A stretch of 64,000 nt of DNA from Paenibacillus sp. LHD-117 (GCF_030929555.1 NZ_JAVFVT010000011.1:116879-180878); one strand, 5' to 3'. Counted from the stretch's first letter, positions 1-9,686 are shown. Translations and numbers: made by a program. The notes: generated from the sequence alone by a model not told the origin.

Positions 1-703
1 AGTTGCCCATCAGGTCGCGGTAAGTCTCGAACGATTCCGCGATCTTCAGCGCGTTCTCGTAGACGTCGCTGAAATATTTCTGCAGCTGGTCGTCGATCAG
101 CTTAAGCTCCTTCTTGTTGAGCGTGAAGATTACCTCGCGCTGAGGCCCGAGCACCTTCTTCACCCAAAGAATTTCGCCGCGAAGACCGATGATTTCGTTT
201 AGATGCGACTTCTTGGTATGCATCAGAATATCTTCTTCAAGCGTCTCGATCCGATTGTCGATCCGGTCGCCGACGGAGAAATAGCTGTCGACGACGAGGT
301 CGACAAGATAATACAGAAACTGATCGGGACGGCACACTTCTTGCTCCCATAGAATCGGCTTCAGCGTGCGCAGCTCGTTGATTTTTTGCTTCGTGACGGT
401 GATGATGTAATGGCGGCCGAGGAAGATGTTCAGCGCGCGAAGGAAAATTTCCTCGTCGTCGAACCGGATGCTATTGATGACGATAAAATAATGCGGTTCG
501 TAAATTTCGATTTTGGGCCGTTGTTCTTCTTCCTGCATGCAATCCTCGACGGCGAGGTCATGCATGCCGAACAGCGGCTGCAATACGGCAAGGTCTTCCA
601 CATCGGCATCGATCCAGTAGAAGCCTTCGGCAGGCTGGACCAACGTTTCCTCGATATTTTCCACCGCTGTAAAGATGCCGTTTTTTACATGTCTGATTTT
701 CAT
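1..703 (-). CDS. corA: CorA-family divalent cation (Mg2+/Co2+) transporter, 3' end missing
   Basis: Reading leftwards from an ATG at 703 gives an open frame that runs off the left edge of the window. It begins MKIRHVKNGIFTAVENIEE and contains about 234 residues, including the CorA-type cytosolic segment (DLAVEDCMQEEEQRPKIEIY, then HYIITVTK and a stretch of helices with QREVIFTLNKKELKLID). This is the N-terminal cytoplasmic funnel of CorA channels; the two C-terminal membrane helices and the GMN motif would lie beyond position 1. The ribosome site GGAGAAA lies 6-7 bases upstream of the ATG, which supports this start. The family moves Mg2+ or Co2+ across the cytoplasmic membrane as a pentamer. 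It is divergent from the metA unit. Substrate cannot be read from this part. Confidence 0.88.
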   Translation of the reverse strand, partial: MKIRHVKNGIFTAVENIEETLVQPAEGFYWIDADVEDLAVLQPLFGMHDLAVEDCMQEEEQRPKIEIYEPHYFIVINSIRFDDEEIFLRALNIFLGRHYIITVTKQKINELRTLKPILWEQEVCRPDQFLYYLVDLVVDSYFSVGDRIDNRIETLEEDILMHTKKSHLNEIIGLRGEILWVKKVLGPQREVIFTLNKKELKLIDDQLQKYFSDVYENALKIAESFETYRDLMGN

Positions 704-792
704 AGGCAGTTTCTCCTCTCGTGTTGCAGGAGACGGGCTGGCGCCCAGGACGGGGCAGCGGCTCTTCGCTGTGCCTTACATTCCGCTAAGCT

Positions 793-912
793 TTATGTGG
801 ATGACGGAGCGTACGGGTATTCGAAGGGGCATTGCTTCGCTTGGGACATCCTGCCAGCGTCCATGCTGGATATCGGGTCGGGCTCAGGTCTATCGCCTTC
901 CATGATCCGCAT
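793..912 (-). CDS. possible 39-residue small protein upstream of corA
   Basis: An AAAGGAG followed closely by ATG at 912 opens a 39-codon frame (MRIMEGDRPEPDPISS and on), ending 90 bases before corA. No family is recognised and there is no membrane segment or known motif. A second ATG lies at 903. The ribosome site is the only support, so this may be leader sequence of corA and not a gene. Confidence 0.2.
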   Translation of the reverse strand: MRIMEGDRPEPDPISSMDAGRMSQAKQCPFEYPYAPSST

Positions 913-1047
913 ACACTCCTTTATTTTGTCGAATATAAGTCCAATCCTTGTCTAGTATACTCCTGCCGCCGACGAACATTCAAGGACAAATATGTCGACG
1001 TTCTTGCCTGATTGGCTGCTGGATATTATCTTATGCAAAAGAGGTTC

Positions 1048-1076
1048 TTGACGGGAATAACGGAATGCATTAAAGT
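1048..1076 (+). promoter_or_regulatory. probable sigma-A promoter of the metA leader
   Basis: TTGACG at 1048-1053 and TAAAGT at 1071-1076 are 17 bases apart and lie about 40 bases before the S-box aptamer, as expected for a riboswitch transcript. The -10 is a poor match. Confidence 0.45.
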
Positions 1077-1115
1077 GTAAATTAATTAAGCAAGCAACAA
1101 TTGAATAGACTACTT

Positions 1116-1224
1116 TCTTATCAAGAGCAGGCGGAGGGACTAGCCCGATGAAGCCCGGCAACCGGCGTAATAAGCACGGTGCTAATTCTTGCGGAAACAG
1201 CGATGTTTCTGAGAGATGAGAGAG
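1116..1224 (+). ncRNA. SAM-I (S-box) riboswitch aptamer
   Basis: The stretch has the invariant S-box blocks in order: an AGAG kink-turn element, GAGGGA, GATGAAGCCCGGCAACC, the GGTGCTAATTC segment and a closing GAGAGATGAGAG. It is followed by an intrinsic terminator and then metA. S-box RNAs bind S-adenosylmethionine and terminate transcription when it is abundant, so metA is expected to be switched off in methionine-replete cells. Confidence 0.96.
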
Positions 1225-1250
1225 GCGGACGGCTTCTTTTCCGAGCAGAC

Positions 1251-1280
1251 GACCTTTTCTCATGCAGAAGGGGTCTTTTT
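1251..1280 (+). terminator. riboswitch expression-platform terminator
   Basis: GACCTTTTCT and AGAAGGGGTC form a 10-pair hairpin (with G-U pairs) around CATGC, followed by a T run. It sits between the S-box aptamer and metA, which makes it the regulated terminator of the riboswitch. Confidence 0.88.
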
Positions 1281-1308
1281 TATTGCTTAACACCAAGGAG
1301 GAATCGAT

Positions 1309-2226
1309 ATGCCGATCAAAGTGCCAGACAACCTGCCAGCCAAAGAAATACTGAACAACGAGAACATCTTCGTCATGGACGAAAGCGTCGCTTACCACCA
1401 GGATATTCGTCCGCTGCGGATCGCGATATTGAATTTGATGCCGACCAAAGAAACGACGGAGACGCAGCTTCTTCGCCTCATCGGCAATACGCCGCTGCAG
1501 GTGGAGGTCGTGCTGCTGCACCCGCGCACGCATACGTCGAAGAACACGTCGGCGGAACATCTCGAGTCTTTCTACAAGACGTTCGACGAGATCGCGCATC
1601 TGTATTTCGACGGGATGATCATTACGGGCGCACCGGTCGAGCATTTGCCGTTCGAAGAAGTGAACTACTGGGATGAATTGAAGGAAATCATGGACTGGAC
1701 GAAACGCCACGTCACTTCGACCTTCCATATATGTTGGGCCTCCCAAGCGGGTTTATACCATCACTTCGGCGTGCCGAAATATAATCTCGATGCCAAAATG
1801 TTCGGCGTGTTCCCCCATACGGTCGAGAAAAGGAACGTGCCTCTCCTTCGCGGCTTCGATGAAATGTTTTTCGTACCGCAATCGCGCCACACGGAAGTGC
1901 GCCGGGAGGATATCATAGGAAACGAGAAGCTGGACATTTTGTCCGAATCCGATGATTCCGGCATTTATATCGTCGCTTCGCGCGACGGCAGACAGATTTT
2001 CGTGACGGGACATTCCGAATACGATCCGACTTCATTAAAGTACGAATACGACCGCGATGTATCTAAAGGGATGGAGATCGAGCTGCCTCGAAATTATTTC
2101 CCGGGCGATAATCCGGATCGGATTCCGCTGTCCACATGGAGAGCGCACGCGAATCTGCTTTTCTCCAATTGGCTCAATTATTACGTGTACCAGCAAACGC
2201 CATACGAGCTGGGCGCGGGTATTTAA
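1309..2226 (+). CDS. metA: homoserine O-acyltransferase MetA
   Basis: A 305-residue protein of typical MetA length. MetA acylates the hydroxyl of L-homoserine, the first committed step of methionine synthesis. The nucleophile Cys142 lies in [16 protein letters not shown], and the oxyanion and substrate region [18 protein letters not shown] is present, as is the late catalytic part FVTGHSEYD. Bacillus-type MetA proteins often use acetyl-CoA and not succinyl-CoA, but the acyl donor cannot be decided safely from this reading. The start has a strong site, AAGGAGG, eight bases upstream. It is controlled by the S-box RNA just before it, and metI follows after about 100 bases, the next enzyme of the pathway, so the two probably form one regulated unit. 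Confidence 0.96.
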   Translation: MPIKVPDNLPAKEILNNENIFVMDESVAYHQDIRPLRIAILNLMPTKETTETQLLRLIGNTPLQVEVVLLHPRTHTSKNTSAEHLESFYKTFDEIAHLYFDGMIITGAPVEHLPFEEVNYWDELKEIMDWTKRHVTSTFHICWASQAGLYHHFGVPKYNLDAKMFGVFPHTVEKRNVPLLRGFDEMFFVPQSRHTEVRREDIIGNEKLDILSESDDSGIYIVASRDGRQIFVTGHSEYDPTSLKYEYDRDVSKGMEIELPRNYFPGDNPDRIPLSTWRAHANLLFSNWLNYYVYQQTPYELGAGI

Positions 2227-2323
2227 CGGTCGAAACCGTGGCGCTCTCGGGAGCGTCCGGCTTCGTTTGCTTCATTTATAGAAGGTTATTCTATCCGACA
2301 GTTTAAGGAGTTGCGACGAACAG

Positions 2324-3481
2324 ATGAAAATCGAAAGTCAATTGGCACAAATCGGCTCAGTTAAAGAGCCCGTAACGGGTGCGGTCAGCTTCCCAGTCTA
2401 TCAGGCGACTGCGTTCCGTCACCCGAAGCTTGGACAGAGCACGGGATTCGATTACGCTCGCACGAAGAGCCCTACCCGTTCAGTGCTGGAAGAAGCGGCA
2501 GCGCAGCTGGAATCCGGCGATGCGGCATTCGCGTGCAGCTCTGGCATGGCAGCTTTGCAGACGATCTTCGCTTATTTCAGCCAAGGCGACCACTTGATCG
2601 TGTCGCTCGATCTATATGGCGGAACATACCGCCTGCTGGAAAGAATCATGTCGAGATTCGGCGTTACGGCTTCCTATGTCGATACGAATGACATTGACGG
2701 CATGTCGTCGCTTCTGCAAGCGAACACCAAAGCGGTGCTCATCGAAACGCCGACCAATCCGCTCATGATGATCACAGATTTGGAACGCGTTTGCGGCTGG
2801 GCGAAGTCCAAAGGTCTCCTGACGATCGTGGATAACACGCTTTTGACGCCATACTTGCAGCGTCCGATCGAACTGGGCGCGGATATCGTCATCCATAGTG
2901 CGACCAAATATTTGGGCGGACACAACGATGTGCTTGCCGGCCTGATCGTTACGAAAGGCGAAGAGCTGTCGAAGGAAATGGCTATCCTCCATAACTCGAT
3001 CGGCGCCGTCCTGGGTCCGCAGGATTCCTGGCTCCTGATGAGAGGAATGAAGACGCTCGCGCTGCGCATGGAGCGCCATCAATACAACGCAACGAAGATC
3101 GCAGAATATTTGCTCGAACATCCGGCAATCGAAGAAGTGTATTACCCAGCTCTGTCACATCATCCGGGCCACGAGATTCAGAACCGCCAATCGTCCGGCA
3201 ACACCGGCATCTTCTCGTTCCGCTTGAAGGATGCGCGATACGTCGAGCCGATTCTCCGCCATATTAAGCTGATCGCGTTCGCGGAGAGCTTGGGCGGCGT
3301 CGAGTCGCTGATGACTTATCCGGCCATGCAGACGCATGCGGACATTCCGGAAGAAATCCGCAGAGCCGTCGGCGTGGACGAGCGCCTGCTTCGGTTCTCC
3401 GTCGGCATCGAACATGTTGACGATCTGATTGCCGATCTGGAACAAGCGCTTGCGGCTGCGAAGGAAGAGCTGGAAGCTTAA
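2324..3481 (+). CDS. metI: cystathionine gamma-synthase / O-acylhomoserine thiolyase (MetI type)
   Basis: A 385-residue PLP enzyme of the Cys/Met metabolism family. Recognisable parts are YARTKSPTRSVLEEAAAQLE, the glycine-rich loop ACSSGMAALQ, the PLP-contacting DNTLLTPYLQRP and the Schiff-base lysine in SATKYLGGHND, then the C-terminal SLGGVESLMTYPAMQTH. Such enzymes join O-acylhomoserine to cysteine or sulfide to give cystathionine or homocysteine. It sits after metA behind the same S-box leader, with no terminator between them. The AAGGAG is 13 bases from the ATG, a rather long spacing. MetI was chosen over MetB because of the family resemblance and the S-box context; the sulfur donor is not decided. 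Confidence 0.9.
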   Translation: MKIESQLAQIGSVKEPVTGAVSFPVYQATAFRHPKLGQSTGFDYARTKSPTRSVLEEAAAQLESGDAAFACSSGMAALQTIFAYFSQGDHLIVSLDLYGGTYRLLERIMSRFGVTASYVDTNDIDGMSSLLQANTKAVLIETPTNPLMMITDLERVCGWAKSKGLLTIVDNTLLTPYLQRPIELGADIVIHSATKYLGGHNDVLAGLIVTKGEELSKEMAILHNSIGAVLGPQDSWLLMRGMKTLALRMERHQYNATKIAEYLLEHPAIEEVYYPALSHHPGHEIQNRQSSGNTGIFSFRLKDARYVEPILRHIKLIAFAESLGGVESLMTYPAMQTHADIPEEIRRAVGVDERLLRFSVGIEHVDDLIADLEQALAAAKEELEA

Positions 3482-3531
3482 AGGCAGATTCTTGGAGCAG
3501 GAACAGGAATGAAGGTTGAAACGACAATTTT

Positions 3532-3581
3532 ACCTCCGCACGCGGCCGCTCGATTCCGATTGGCCGTCGCGGAGGTTTTTT
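3532..3581 (+). terminator. terminator after metA-metI
   Basis: ACCTCCGC pairs with GCGGAGGT around a GC-rich loop and is followed by seven T, 50 bases after the metI stop. Confidence 0.8.
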
Positions 3582-3714
3582 GTTGGCGGCGGAATGGCTG
3601 GGAATTGCGTGAACTTTCGTTATTTTGACAAATTGGGCAATCGGTGACGGATGACTAGCTGAATGATTCTATGGTAGGATTAGTACAAATGGAGCAACAG
3701 TAAGGAGGTCTCGG

Positions 3715-4851
3715 ATGAGTACAATAGACCGAATATTGGACAAAGCTTTGCGCGGCGAGCGTATCGAGCTGGAGGAAGGCATGGAGCTGCTCGCTTCCGA
3801 TCAAATCGAGAAGATGGGCCATGCTGCAAATCAAGTTATGCTGAAACGCCATCCCGAGCCAGTCACCACGTTCGTGGTGGGACGGAATGTCAATTATACG
3901 AACGTCTGCGACGTATACTGCCGGTTCTGCGCTTTCTACCGGGCGCCCGGTTCCAAGGAAGGGTATGTTCTTGATGACGAAGTTATCTTGAACAAGATTC
4001 AAGAGACAGTCGATGTCGGCGGCACAGAAATATTGATGCAAGGCGGCACGAACCCGAATTTGCCGTTTACGTATTATACCGATTTGCTTCGCAAAATCAA
4101 GGCGCGGTTCCCGAACATTACGATGCATTCCTTCTCTCCGGCGGAGATTCAGAAGATGAAGGTCGTTTCAGAGGGACTGTCGCTCGACGAGGTTGTTGCA
4201 CAGCTTCACGAAGCCGGGCTCGATTCATTGCCGGGCGGTGGCGCGGAGATTCTGGACGACCGTACCCGCCGCAAGATTAGCCGCATGAAGGGTTCGTGGA
4301 CGGACTGGATGGATGTCATGAATTCCGCCCATCGGCACGGAATGAACACGACGGCAACGATGGTTTACGGACTGGGCGAAACAATCGAGGAGCGCGCGCT
4401 TCATATGCTGCGCATTCGCGACGAACAAGATAAAGTAAAAGTATTAGGGTATCCTTCCCCGGGTTTCCTTGCGTTCATCTCTTGGCCGTTCCAGCCTGAC
4501 AACACGAATTTGAAGCTGGAGAAAGCGAAGCCTGAGGAGTATCTGCGCATCGTGGCGGCGAGCCGCATCATGCTCGACAATATTCCGAACTTCCAATCTT
4601 CCTGGGTGACGATGGGGCCGGAGATGGGCAAGCTGTCCTTGTCTTACGGCTGCAACGACTTCGGAAGCACGATGATCGAAGAAAATGTCGTATCGGCGGC
4701 GGGCACCACGCATAAAGTGAATATCGAGCTGATTCTGCAGCTGATCCGCGAAGCAGGCAAGGTGCCGGCTCAGCGGGATACGAAATACAATATTTTGCGC
4801 ATGTTCAACGAAACGGACAAAGCGGACAAAGATTTTGTCATGCAGAATTAA
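3715..4851 (+). CDS. mqnC: cyclic dehypoxanthinyl futalosine synthase MqnC (radical SAM)
   Basis: A 378-residue radical SAM enzyme. The cluster motif CxxxCxxC is read as CDVYCRFC near residue 65, followed by the MqnC-typical GGTEILMQGGTNPNLP, MHSFSPAEI, LPGGGAEIL and ATMVYGLGET. MqnC converts dehypoxanthine futalosine to its cyclic form in the futalosine route to menaquinone, so this organism probably makes menaquinone by that path instead of the MenFDHCEB path. No other mqn gene is in the window. Start supported by AAGGAGG seven bases upstream. A stand-alone gene with its own terminator. Confidence 0.95.
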   Translation: MSTIDRILDKALRGERIELEEGMELLASDQIEKMGHAANQVMLKRHPEPVTTFVVGRNVNYTNVCDVYCRFCAFYRAPGSKEGYVLDDEVILNKIQETVDVGGTEILMQGGTNPNLPFTYYTDLLRKIKARFPNITMHSFSPAEIQKMKVVSEGLSLDEVVAQLHEAGLDSLPGGGAEILDDRTRRKISRMKGSWTDWMDVMNSAHRHGMNTTATMVYGLGETIEERALHMLRIRDEQDKVKVLGYPSPGFLAFISWPFQPDNTNLKLEKAKPEEYLRIVAASRIMLDNIPNFQSSWVTMGPEMGKLSLSYGCNDFGSTMIEENVVSAAGTTHKVNIELILQLIREAGKVPAQRDTKYNILRMFNETDKADKDFVMQN

Positions 4852-4906
4852 CTTGAACGAATCTATTAGTTGTGAGACGTAACGACCTTATCCTATTTAA
4901 TCATCA

Positions 4907-4943
4907 AAACCGGCTAGCCTTCCATAGGTTTGCCGGTTTTTTG
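4907..4943 (+). terminator. terminator after mqnC
   Basis: AAAACCGGC pairs with GCCGGTTTT and is followed by a T run, 55 bases after the stop. Confidence 0.85.
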
Positions 4944-5045
4944 CATGGGTATCGTTGCGCAAGATGGCGGCGAAACGTATGTAGCGCCTCAAAAAGGGGA
5001 CATGTCAGCCGTTCACCTTGCTGGCCTGTATTCCGAGAAGGTAAC

Positions 5046-5280
5046 TAACGGACACGGGCGCCGCTTTTCGGATGAAAACGGATTATGCAATTTCTAACGG
5101 AAACAGGAGCGCTTATATGGATGAAAACAGGCTTATGCAATTTCTAACGGAATTGGTGGCTGTTATTGGCCTAGGAAATTAGGTTTTTGGGTAGATTTCG
5201 GTGCGATAGCGGCTGAGGTTTCCGTTAGACTTGAAAAAGTCGAAAAAACAGGCGAATAGCGGCTGTGGTTTCCGTTAGCG
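5046..5280. repeat. array of about 50-bp periodic repeats, three direct and two inverted
   Basis: The word TAACGG recurs at 5046, 5095 and 5145, each time starting a diverged unit of 49-50 bases (TAACGGAAACAGGAGCGC, then GGATGAAAAC and TTATGCAATT). Its complement CCGTTA recurs at 5222 and 5272, again 50 apart, preceded by GCGGCTGAGGTTT or GCGGCTGTGGTTT. The two sets face each other across about 70 bases. The array lies in the non-coding stretch between mqnC and ytxC. No ORF with a ribosome site is seen. Function unknown. Confidence 0.75.
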
Positions 5281-5480
5281 TCGGGGATAAACAACGCTCT
5301 TTCGAACTTTATGGGTGCTGTGATTAGGTTTTCTACTCTTTTCGTTACATAATGCGAAGAAGGGGCCAAGGGGAGCGGTGAGCGGTGGAGGATGGGGGGA
5401 ATGGTCGGAGGAGTTTACGTCCGCCTTTAAACGTTGTATTCCAACCACTATATTAATTCTGAGGAATGCAATGTTTAACA

Positions 5481-5740
5481 GCGGCCGCAGGCCATCCCCC
5501 ATCCGTAACCGCGTCTCCGCCCCCAAATGCCAACGTCTCCATTGTATATTTAGCGGCCGCAGGCCATCCCCCATCCGTAACCGCGCCCCCGCCCTCCACA
5601 TCCCAACGTCTCCATTATATAGCGGCCGCAGGCCACCCCCCATCCGTAACCGCGCTCCCAGCCCCCACGATTTCGTCTCCTGCTCATGCCAATGTCTTCT
5701 TTGTATATCCCGCGGCCGTGGACCATATACTGTAACGGAA
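5481..5740. repeat. tandem repeat, 3.4 copies of a 69-90 bp GC-rich unit
   Basis: Units start at 5481, 5553 and 5622 with GCGGCCGCAGGCCAYCCCCC and the continuation ATCCGTAACCGCG, then a variable part ending in AACGTCTCCATTRTATA. A fourth, decayed unit starts at 5712 (GCGGCCGTGGACCATATACT) and runs into the ytxC ribosome site. Unit lengths are 72, 69 and 90 bases. The open frames through it merely translate the repeat. Confidence 0.85.
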
Positions 5741-5756
5741 GGAAAGGGGTGAGCGC

Positions 5757-6692
5757 ATGGACTTGTTCACAGTGTCATTGCCTGCAAGTCTTCATGATTC
5801 CATCGAGCAGCTGCAATCGCTGCTCACGGAGCATACAAACGAGGATTTACATAATTACGCCCATGCGGATGCGGCTTCCGGCGGGATCGCGAGATACGAT
5901 CTTCGCGATGGAGCGATTCAGTGCCAGGCGATACTTCCAGGGTTTCAGTTGAAGTTTCACGGAGGACTTGTCTATAAATCCGCATCGCGAGCGATAGCCG
6001 AATTCGTTATGCAAAGACTTGAATCCAAGCTGCTGTCCGCGATCGTTAACCGTAAATACAAAAACAATCCGTCGATGGATACGGCCGTTATTGAGCAATA
6101 TTGTCATGAGTTGCTGCACGGCAAGGATTGGGAGGGACTTGGCGGCAAGTTTCACGAAGCGGACCGCATTCGCCGTAGGGGCAAAATAGCCGAGGATTTG
6201 GAACATTACTTGCAAGAGCAAACGGAGCTAAATCTAGAGGGCTTCACGACCTTTCGCTTGCATGCCTACCGAAGCGAGCTGGCGGAGATCGTGGAGTACG
6301 CGCTGGACGAATACGTGCTCGACAAGCAGTATCAGGAATTTATTTCGCTGCTCAAATATTTTGTCCAAATGCAGGAATCCAAAGTTCCGCTCGTCCATCT
6401 GCTGCATAAAGGCGGACCTGATTTTGCGATGTATAATGAAAGCTTCCAGACGCTTGAGCATAAGCCGCCGGCCGACCGGATCGTAGCGGAAATGCTGGAG
6501 ACGGAAATGAATATCGAGGATATGGTGATTAGCTCGCTTATCTCGGTTTCGCCGAAGCAAATCACGATCCATACCAGACAGCCGGAGCTGCAAGTCATTC
6601 GTACGATCGAGACGATCTTCGACGGCCGGGTTAACGTATGCGTGCAATGTTCGTCCTGCGCGAGCACGCTGGATGAATGGATTCAGCCTTAA
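5757..6692 (+). CDS. ytxC: sporulation protein YtxC family
   Basis: A 311-residue protein. Its middle and end (KYFVQMQESKVPLVHLLHKGG, then NIEDMVISSLISVSPKQITIH and a final VNVCVQCSSCASTLDEW) match the pattern of YtxC, a poorly understood protein linked to sporulation in Bacillus. The position just upstream of the thrS leader is the same as in Bacillus subtilis, which supports the call. No signal peptide or membrane helix is seen, so it is probably cytosolic. The start ATG has GGAAAGGGGTG upstream, partly built from the decayed last copy of the tandem repeat. Molecular role unknown. Confidence 0.82.
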   Translation: MDLFTVSLPASLHDSIEQLQSLLTEHTNEDLHNYAHADAASGGIARYDLRDGAIQCQAILPGFQLKFHGGLVYKSASRAIAEFVMQRLESKLLSAIVNRKYKNNPSMDTAVIEQYCHELLHGKDWEGLGGKFHEADRIRRRGKIAEDLEHYLQEQTELNLEGFTTFRLHAYRSELAEIVEYALDEYVLDKQYQEFISLLKYFVQMQESKVPLVHLLHKGGPDFAMYNESFQTLEHKPPADRIVAEMLETEMNIEDMVISSLISVSPKQITIHTRQPELQVIRTIETIFDGRVNVCVQCSSCASTLDEWIQP

Positions 6693-6709
6693 AACTTAGC
6701 GTCTTGGGC

Positions 6710-6738
6710 TTGACCCGAAGGACGCGCCGTTCTATAAT
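6710..6738 (+). promoter_or_regulatory. sigma-A promoter of the thrS T-box leader
   Basis: TTGACC at 6710-6715 and a perfect TATAAT at 6733-6738, 17 bases apart, right after the ytxC stop. Transcription should begin near 6745, at the start of the T-box leader. Confidence 0.8.
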
Positions 6739-6744
6739 GACGAC

Positions 6745-7066
6745 ATACACTAACGCAACAGCAACGACAGATGACATGTATCCGTCAAGGCGCTTGAACC
6801 AGAGAGAGGAAACCTCGGCTGAAATTTCCTTCCTGACGCGGTCGGATATACCCCATCTATAGCTGTACGGTTGAACCTCCCATGGCCTTGCAATATGACG
6901 CGATGTGGAAGCCAGTAAGCCGTACCGGATATCTCCGTTACCAGATCATACGAGGACTTTGTCGCAAGCGGACTTAAGATAGAACGCTTGAGGCCGGACA
7001 GTCGAAGTAGGGTGGAACCACGAGAACAAGCACTCGTCCCTTATGCGGGACGCAGTGCTTTTTTTG
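6745..7066 (+). ncRNA. T-box riboswitch leader of thrS
   Basis: A leader of about 320 bases with the conserved T-box AGGGTGGAACCACG at about 7009-7022 and an AGAGAG element in stem I near 6802. A terminator hairpin, AGCACTCGTCCC with GGGACGCAGTGCT and a T run (7029-7065), follows. A threonine codon ACC at 6850-6852 in the stem I descending arm is a candidate specifier; that position is inference. Uncharged tRNA-Thr would stabilise the antiterminator and turn on thrS. Confidence 0.95.
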
Positions 7067-7119
7067 CGCGTTCCGAAGACTCTGCTTGATCATATACTCG
7101 AAGCGAAAGGAAGTTGGAA

Positions 7120-9054
7120 ATGAGCATCAAAGTAACATTGCCGGACGGCGCGGTACGTGAATATGAGGCAGGCACAACAATCGAAGATATCGCCGGATCC
7201 ATCAGCTCCGGACTTAAGAAGAACGCGATTGCAGGCAAGATCGACGGGAAAGTGGTCGACATCTACGCGAAAGTCGAGAAGGATTCGGCAATCGAGATCG
7301 TTACGCTGGACGGCGCGGATGGCCTTGAGGTGTACCGCCACAGCACGGCGCATCTGCTCGCGCAGGCGCTGAAGCGCATCTACGGCAACCAAACGGTGAA
7401 GCTCGGAATCGGACCGGTCATCGAGGACGGCTTCTATTACGACATCGATATGGAACAGCCCCTTTCGTCAGAAGACCTGGCGGGTATCGAGAAAGAAATG
7501 AACAAAATAGCGAACGAGAACTTGGATATTCGCCGCCGCGTCGTCAGCCGCGAAGAAGCGCTTGCCATCTTCACGGAACTGGAGGACAACCTGAAGCTCG
7601 AGCTGATCCGCGACTTGCCGGAGGAGGCCGAGATTACGCTCTACGATCAGGGCGAGTTTTTCGACCTGTGCCGCGGACCGCATCTTCCGTCCACGGGCCG
7701 AATCAAGGCGTTTAAGCTGCTTAGCGTGGCGGGCGCCTATTGGCGCGGCGATTCAAAGAACAAGATGCTGCAGCGTATTTACGGAACGGCTTTCCCTAAG
7801 AAAGCGCAACTCGACGAGCATCTTCATTTCCTGGAAGAAGCAAAGAAACGCGATCACCGCAAGCTCGGCCGCGAGTTGAAGATGTTCACGTTCTCGCGCG
7901 AGGTCGGTCAAGGCTTGCCGCTCTGGCTGCCGAACGGCTCCAAGGTTCGCAGAACGATGGAACGTTACATCGTGGATTTGGAAGAAAGCCTCGGCTACCA
8001 GCATGTCTATACGCCGGTGCTCGCCAACGTAGAGCTATACAAGATTTCCGGCCACTGGGAGCATTACAGCGAAGATATGTTCCCGCTCATGGCGCTAGAT
8101 AACGAGGAGCTGGTGCTGCGTCCGATGAACTGCCCGCATCATATGATGGTGTTCAAGAGCGACATGCGCAGCTACCGCGACTTGCCGATCCGAATCGCCG
8201 AGATGGGGACGATGCACCGTTACGAAATGTCGGGCGCACTCACCGGCTTGCACCGCGTTCGCGCGATGACGCTGAATGATGCTCATATTTTCTGCCGTCC
8301 GGATCAGATCAAGGAAGAATTCGCGCGCGTCGTGAACCTGATTCGCAAAGTCTACGAGGATTTTGGCATCAAGGAATACCGCTTCCGCCTGTCGTACCGC
8401 GATCCGAAGGACACGGAGAAATATTTCCAAAACGATGAAATGTGGGAAATGTCGCAGCGCATGCTGCGCGAGGTTGTAGAAGAGCTGGAACTTCCGTTCT
8501 TCGAGGCGGAAGGCGAAGCGGCATTCTACGGACCGAAGCTGGACGTGCAGATTAAGACGGCGCTGGGCAAGGAAGAGACATTGTCGACGGCGCAGCTGGA
8601 CTTCCTGCTACCCGAGCGGTTCGAGCTCGAGTATGTCGGCGACGACGGCAAGAAACACCGTCCGGTTGTTATCCACCGCGGAATTATTAGCACGATGGAG
8701 CGGATGACGGCGTTCCTGCTTGAGAACTTCGCGGGCGCGCTTCCGCTTTGGCTCTCGCCGGTTCAAGCGAAGGTCATTCCGGTATCGACGGCCTACGAGG
8801 CATACGCGCGCGAGGTGGCGGAACAGCTTCAGCTCGGCGGCGTTCGGGTCGAGAGCGACCTGCGCAACGAGAAACTCGGCTATAAGATCCGCGAAGCGCA
8901 ATTGGAGAAAATTCCTTATATGCTAGTCGTAGGCGATAACGAGATGCAGGCGGGTGCGGTATCGGTCCGCAAACGCGGGGAAGGCGATATCGGAACGATG
9001 CCGACTTCCGAGCTGATCGGATTGCTGAAAGGCCAGATCGCGTCCAAAGAGTGA
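7120..9054 (+). CDS. thrS: threonyl-tRNA synthetase
   Basis: Class II aminoacyl-tRNA synthetase of about 644 residues that charges tRNA-Thr. Domains in order: N-terminal TGS domain (about 1-63), the editing domain with [12 protein letters not shown] near residue 71, the catalytic core with [12 protein letters not shown] and [17 protein letters not shown], the motif 3 region [19 protein letters not shown], and the anticodon-binding domain at the end (about 540-644). The ATG at 7120 was chosen over the TTG at 7114 because AAAGGAAG is at a better distance. It is controlled by the T-box leader immediately upstream. Confidence 0.98.
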   Translation: MSIKVTLPDGAVREYEAGTTIEDIAGSISSGLKKNAIAGKIDGKVVDIYAKVEKDSAIEIVTLDGADGLEVYRHSTAHLLAQALKRIYGNQTVKLGIGPVIEDGFYYDIDMEQPLSSEDLAGIEKEMNKIANENLDIRRRVVSREEALAIFTELEDNLKLELIRDLPEEAEITLYDQGEFFDLCRGPHLPSTGRIKAFKLLSVAGAYWRGDSKNKMLQRIYGTAFPKKAQLDEHLHFLEEAKKRDHRKLGRELKMFTFSREVGQGLPLWLPNGSKVRRTMERYIVDLEESLGYQHVYTPVLANVELYKISGHWEHYSEDMFPLMALDNEELVLRPMNCPHHMMVFKSDMRSYRDLPIRIAEMGTMHRYEMSGALTGLHRVRAMTLNDAHIFCRPDQIKEEFARVVNLIRKVYEDFGIKEYRFRLSYRDPKDTEKYFQNDEMWEMSQRMLREVVEELELPFFEAEGEAAFYGPKLDVQIKTALGKEETLSTAQLDFLLPERFELEYVGDDGKKHRPVVIHRGIISTMERMTAFLLENFAGALPLWLSPVQAKVIPVSTAYEAYAREVAEQLQLGGVRVESDLRNEKLGYKIREAQLEKIPYMLVVGDNEMQAGAVSVRKRGEGDIGTMPTSELIGLLKGQIASKE

Positions 9055-9155
9055 GAAATCCTTTATCGAGGCCATTTCAGGATGAGCGACTGACGTACCG
9101 CGCATAAAGCTTGTGCCATCGGGGCAATCTTCTTTCTGAGGAGGAAAGTGCCCTG

Positions 9156-9680
9156 ATGGTTACAAGCTTTTTTCTATTTGCGATGAGATCCTTGTTCATA
9201 TGGTTAGCCGCGTGTTTGGCTTATCTGTCAATTGCCATGACGACTGGAGCAAGCGTCTCGGCTAATCGGGCGCCGGAGCAAATCGAGGTCGTCGCTACCG
9301 GCTACACGGCTGGAGTGGAATCGACCGGCAAACGTCCTGGCCATCCCGGATACGGCATCACTTATTCTGGCGTGAAGGTGCGAAGGGATCAAGTGTCCAC
9401 GATCGCGGCCGATCCCAAGCTGTTCCCGATCGGCACGCTTCTTTATATACCGGGTTACGGCTATGGAGTCGTAGCGGATACGGGATCCGCGATCAAAGGA
9501 AACCGGATCGACCTGTACTTCGAAACGATAAAGGAAGTGTACGAGCAGTGGGGCAAGCGCAAGGTCAGCGTCCAAGTGCTCAGGAAAGGCAAAGGAAAGC
9601 TGACGGAGTCCTGGCTGCGCAACATTAACCAAGCCGTACAAGTAGGTAAGCCGATTCCGCAATCGTATCTGGAATCGTAA
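9156..9680 (+). CDS. secreted 3D-domain protein (possible cell-wall lytic transglycosylase type)
   Basis: About 174 residues: an N-terminal membrane or signal segment ([23 protein letters not shown]), then a 3D domain, named for three conserved aspartates, seen in [57 protein letters not shown]. The fold is a double-psi beta barrel related to MltA and resuscitation or spore cortex proteins such as YuiC. A role in peptidoglycan turnover is inference. The start is set by GAGGAGGAAAG ten bases before ATG 9156; an upstream in-frame start at 9111 has no such site. Confidence 0.85.
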   Translation: MVTSFFLFAMRSLFIWLAACLAYLSIAMTTGASVSANRAPEQIEVVATGYTAGVESTGKRPGHPGYGITYSGVKVRRDQVSTIAADPKLFPIGTLLYIPGYGYGVVADTGSAIKGNRIDLYFETIKEVYEQWGKRKVSVQVLRKGKGKLTESWLRNINQAVQVGKPIPQSYLES

Positions 9681-9686
9681 CGGTCT

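Noticed and set aside
952..1746. 264-codon minus-strand frame over metA and its riboswitch
   Set aside because: It runs antisense through a conserved riboswitch and metA and has no recognisable protein pattern.
5046..5740. Possible CRISPR array
   Set aside because: Units are diverged, there are no unique spacers of constant length between conserved repeats, some units are inverted, and no cas gene is near.
5378..5752. Open frames with repeated SGRRPSPIRNR-type blocks
   Set aside because: These are translations of the tandem repeat in two frames; there is no ribosome site and the repeat is kept at DNA level.
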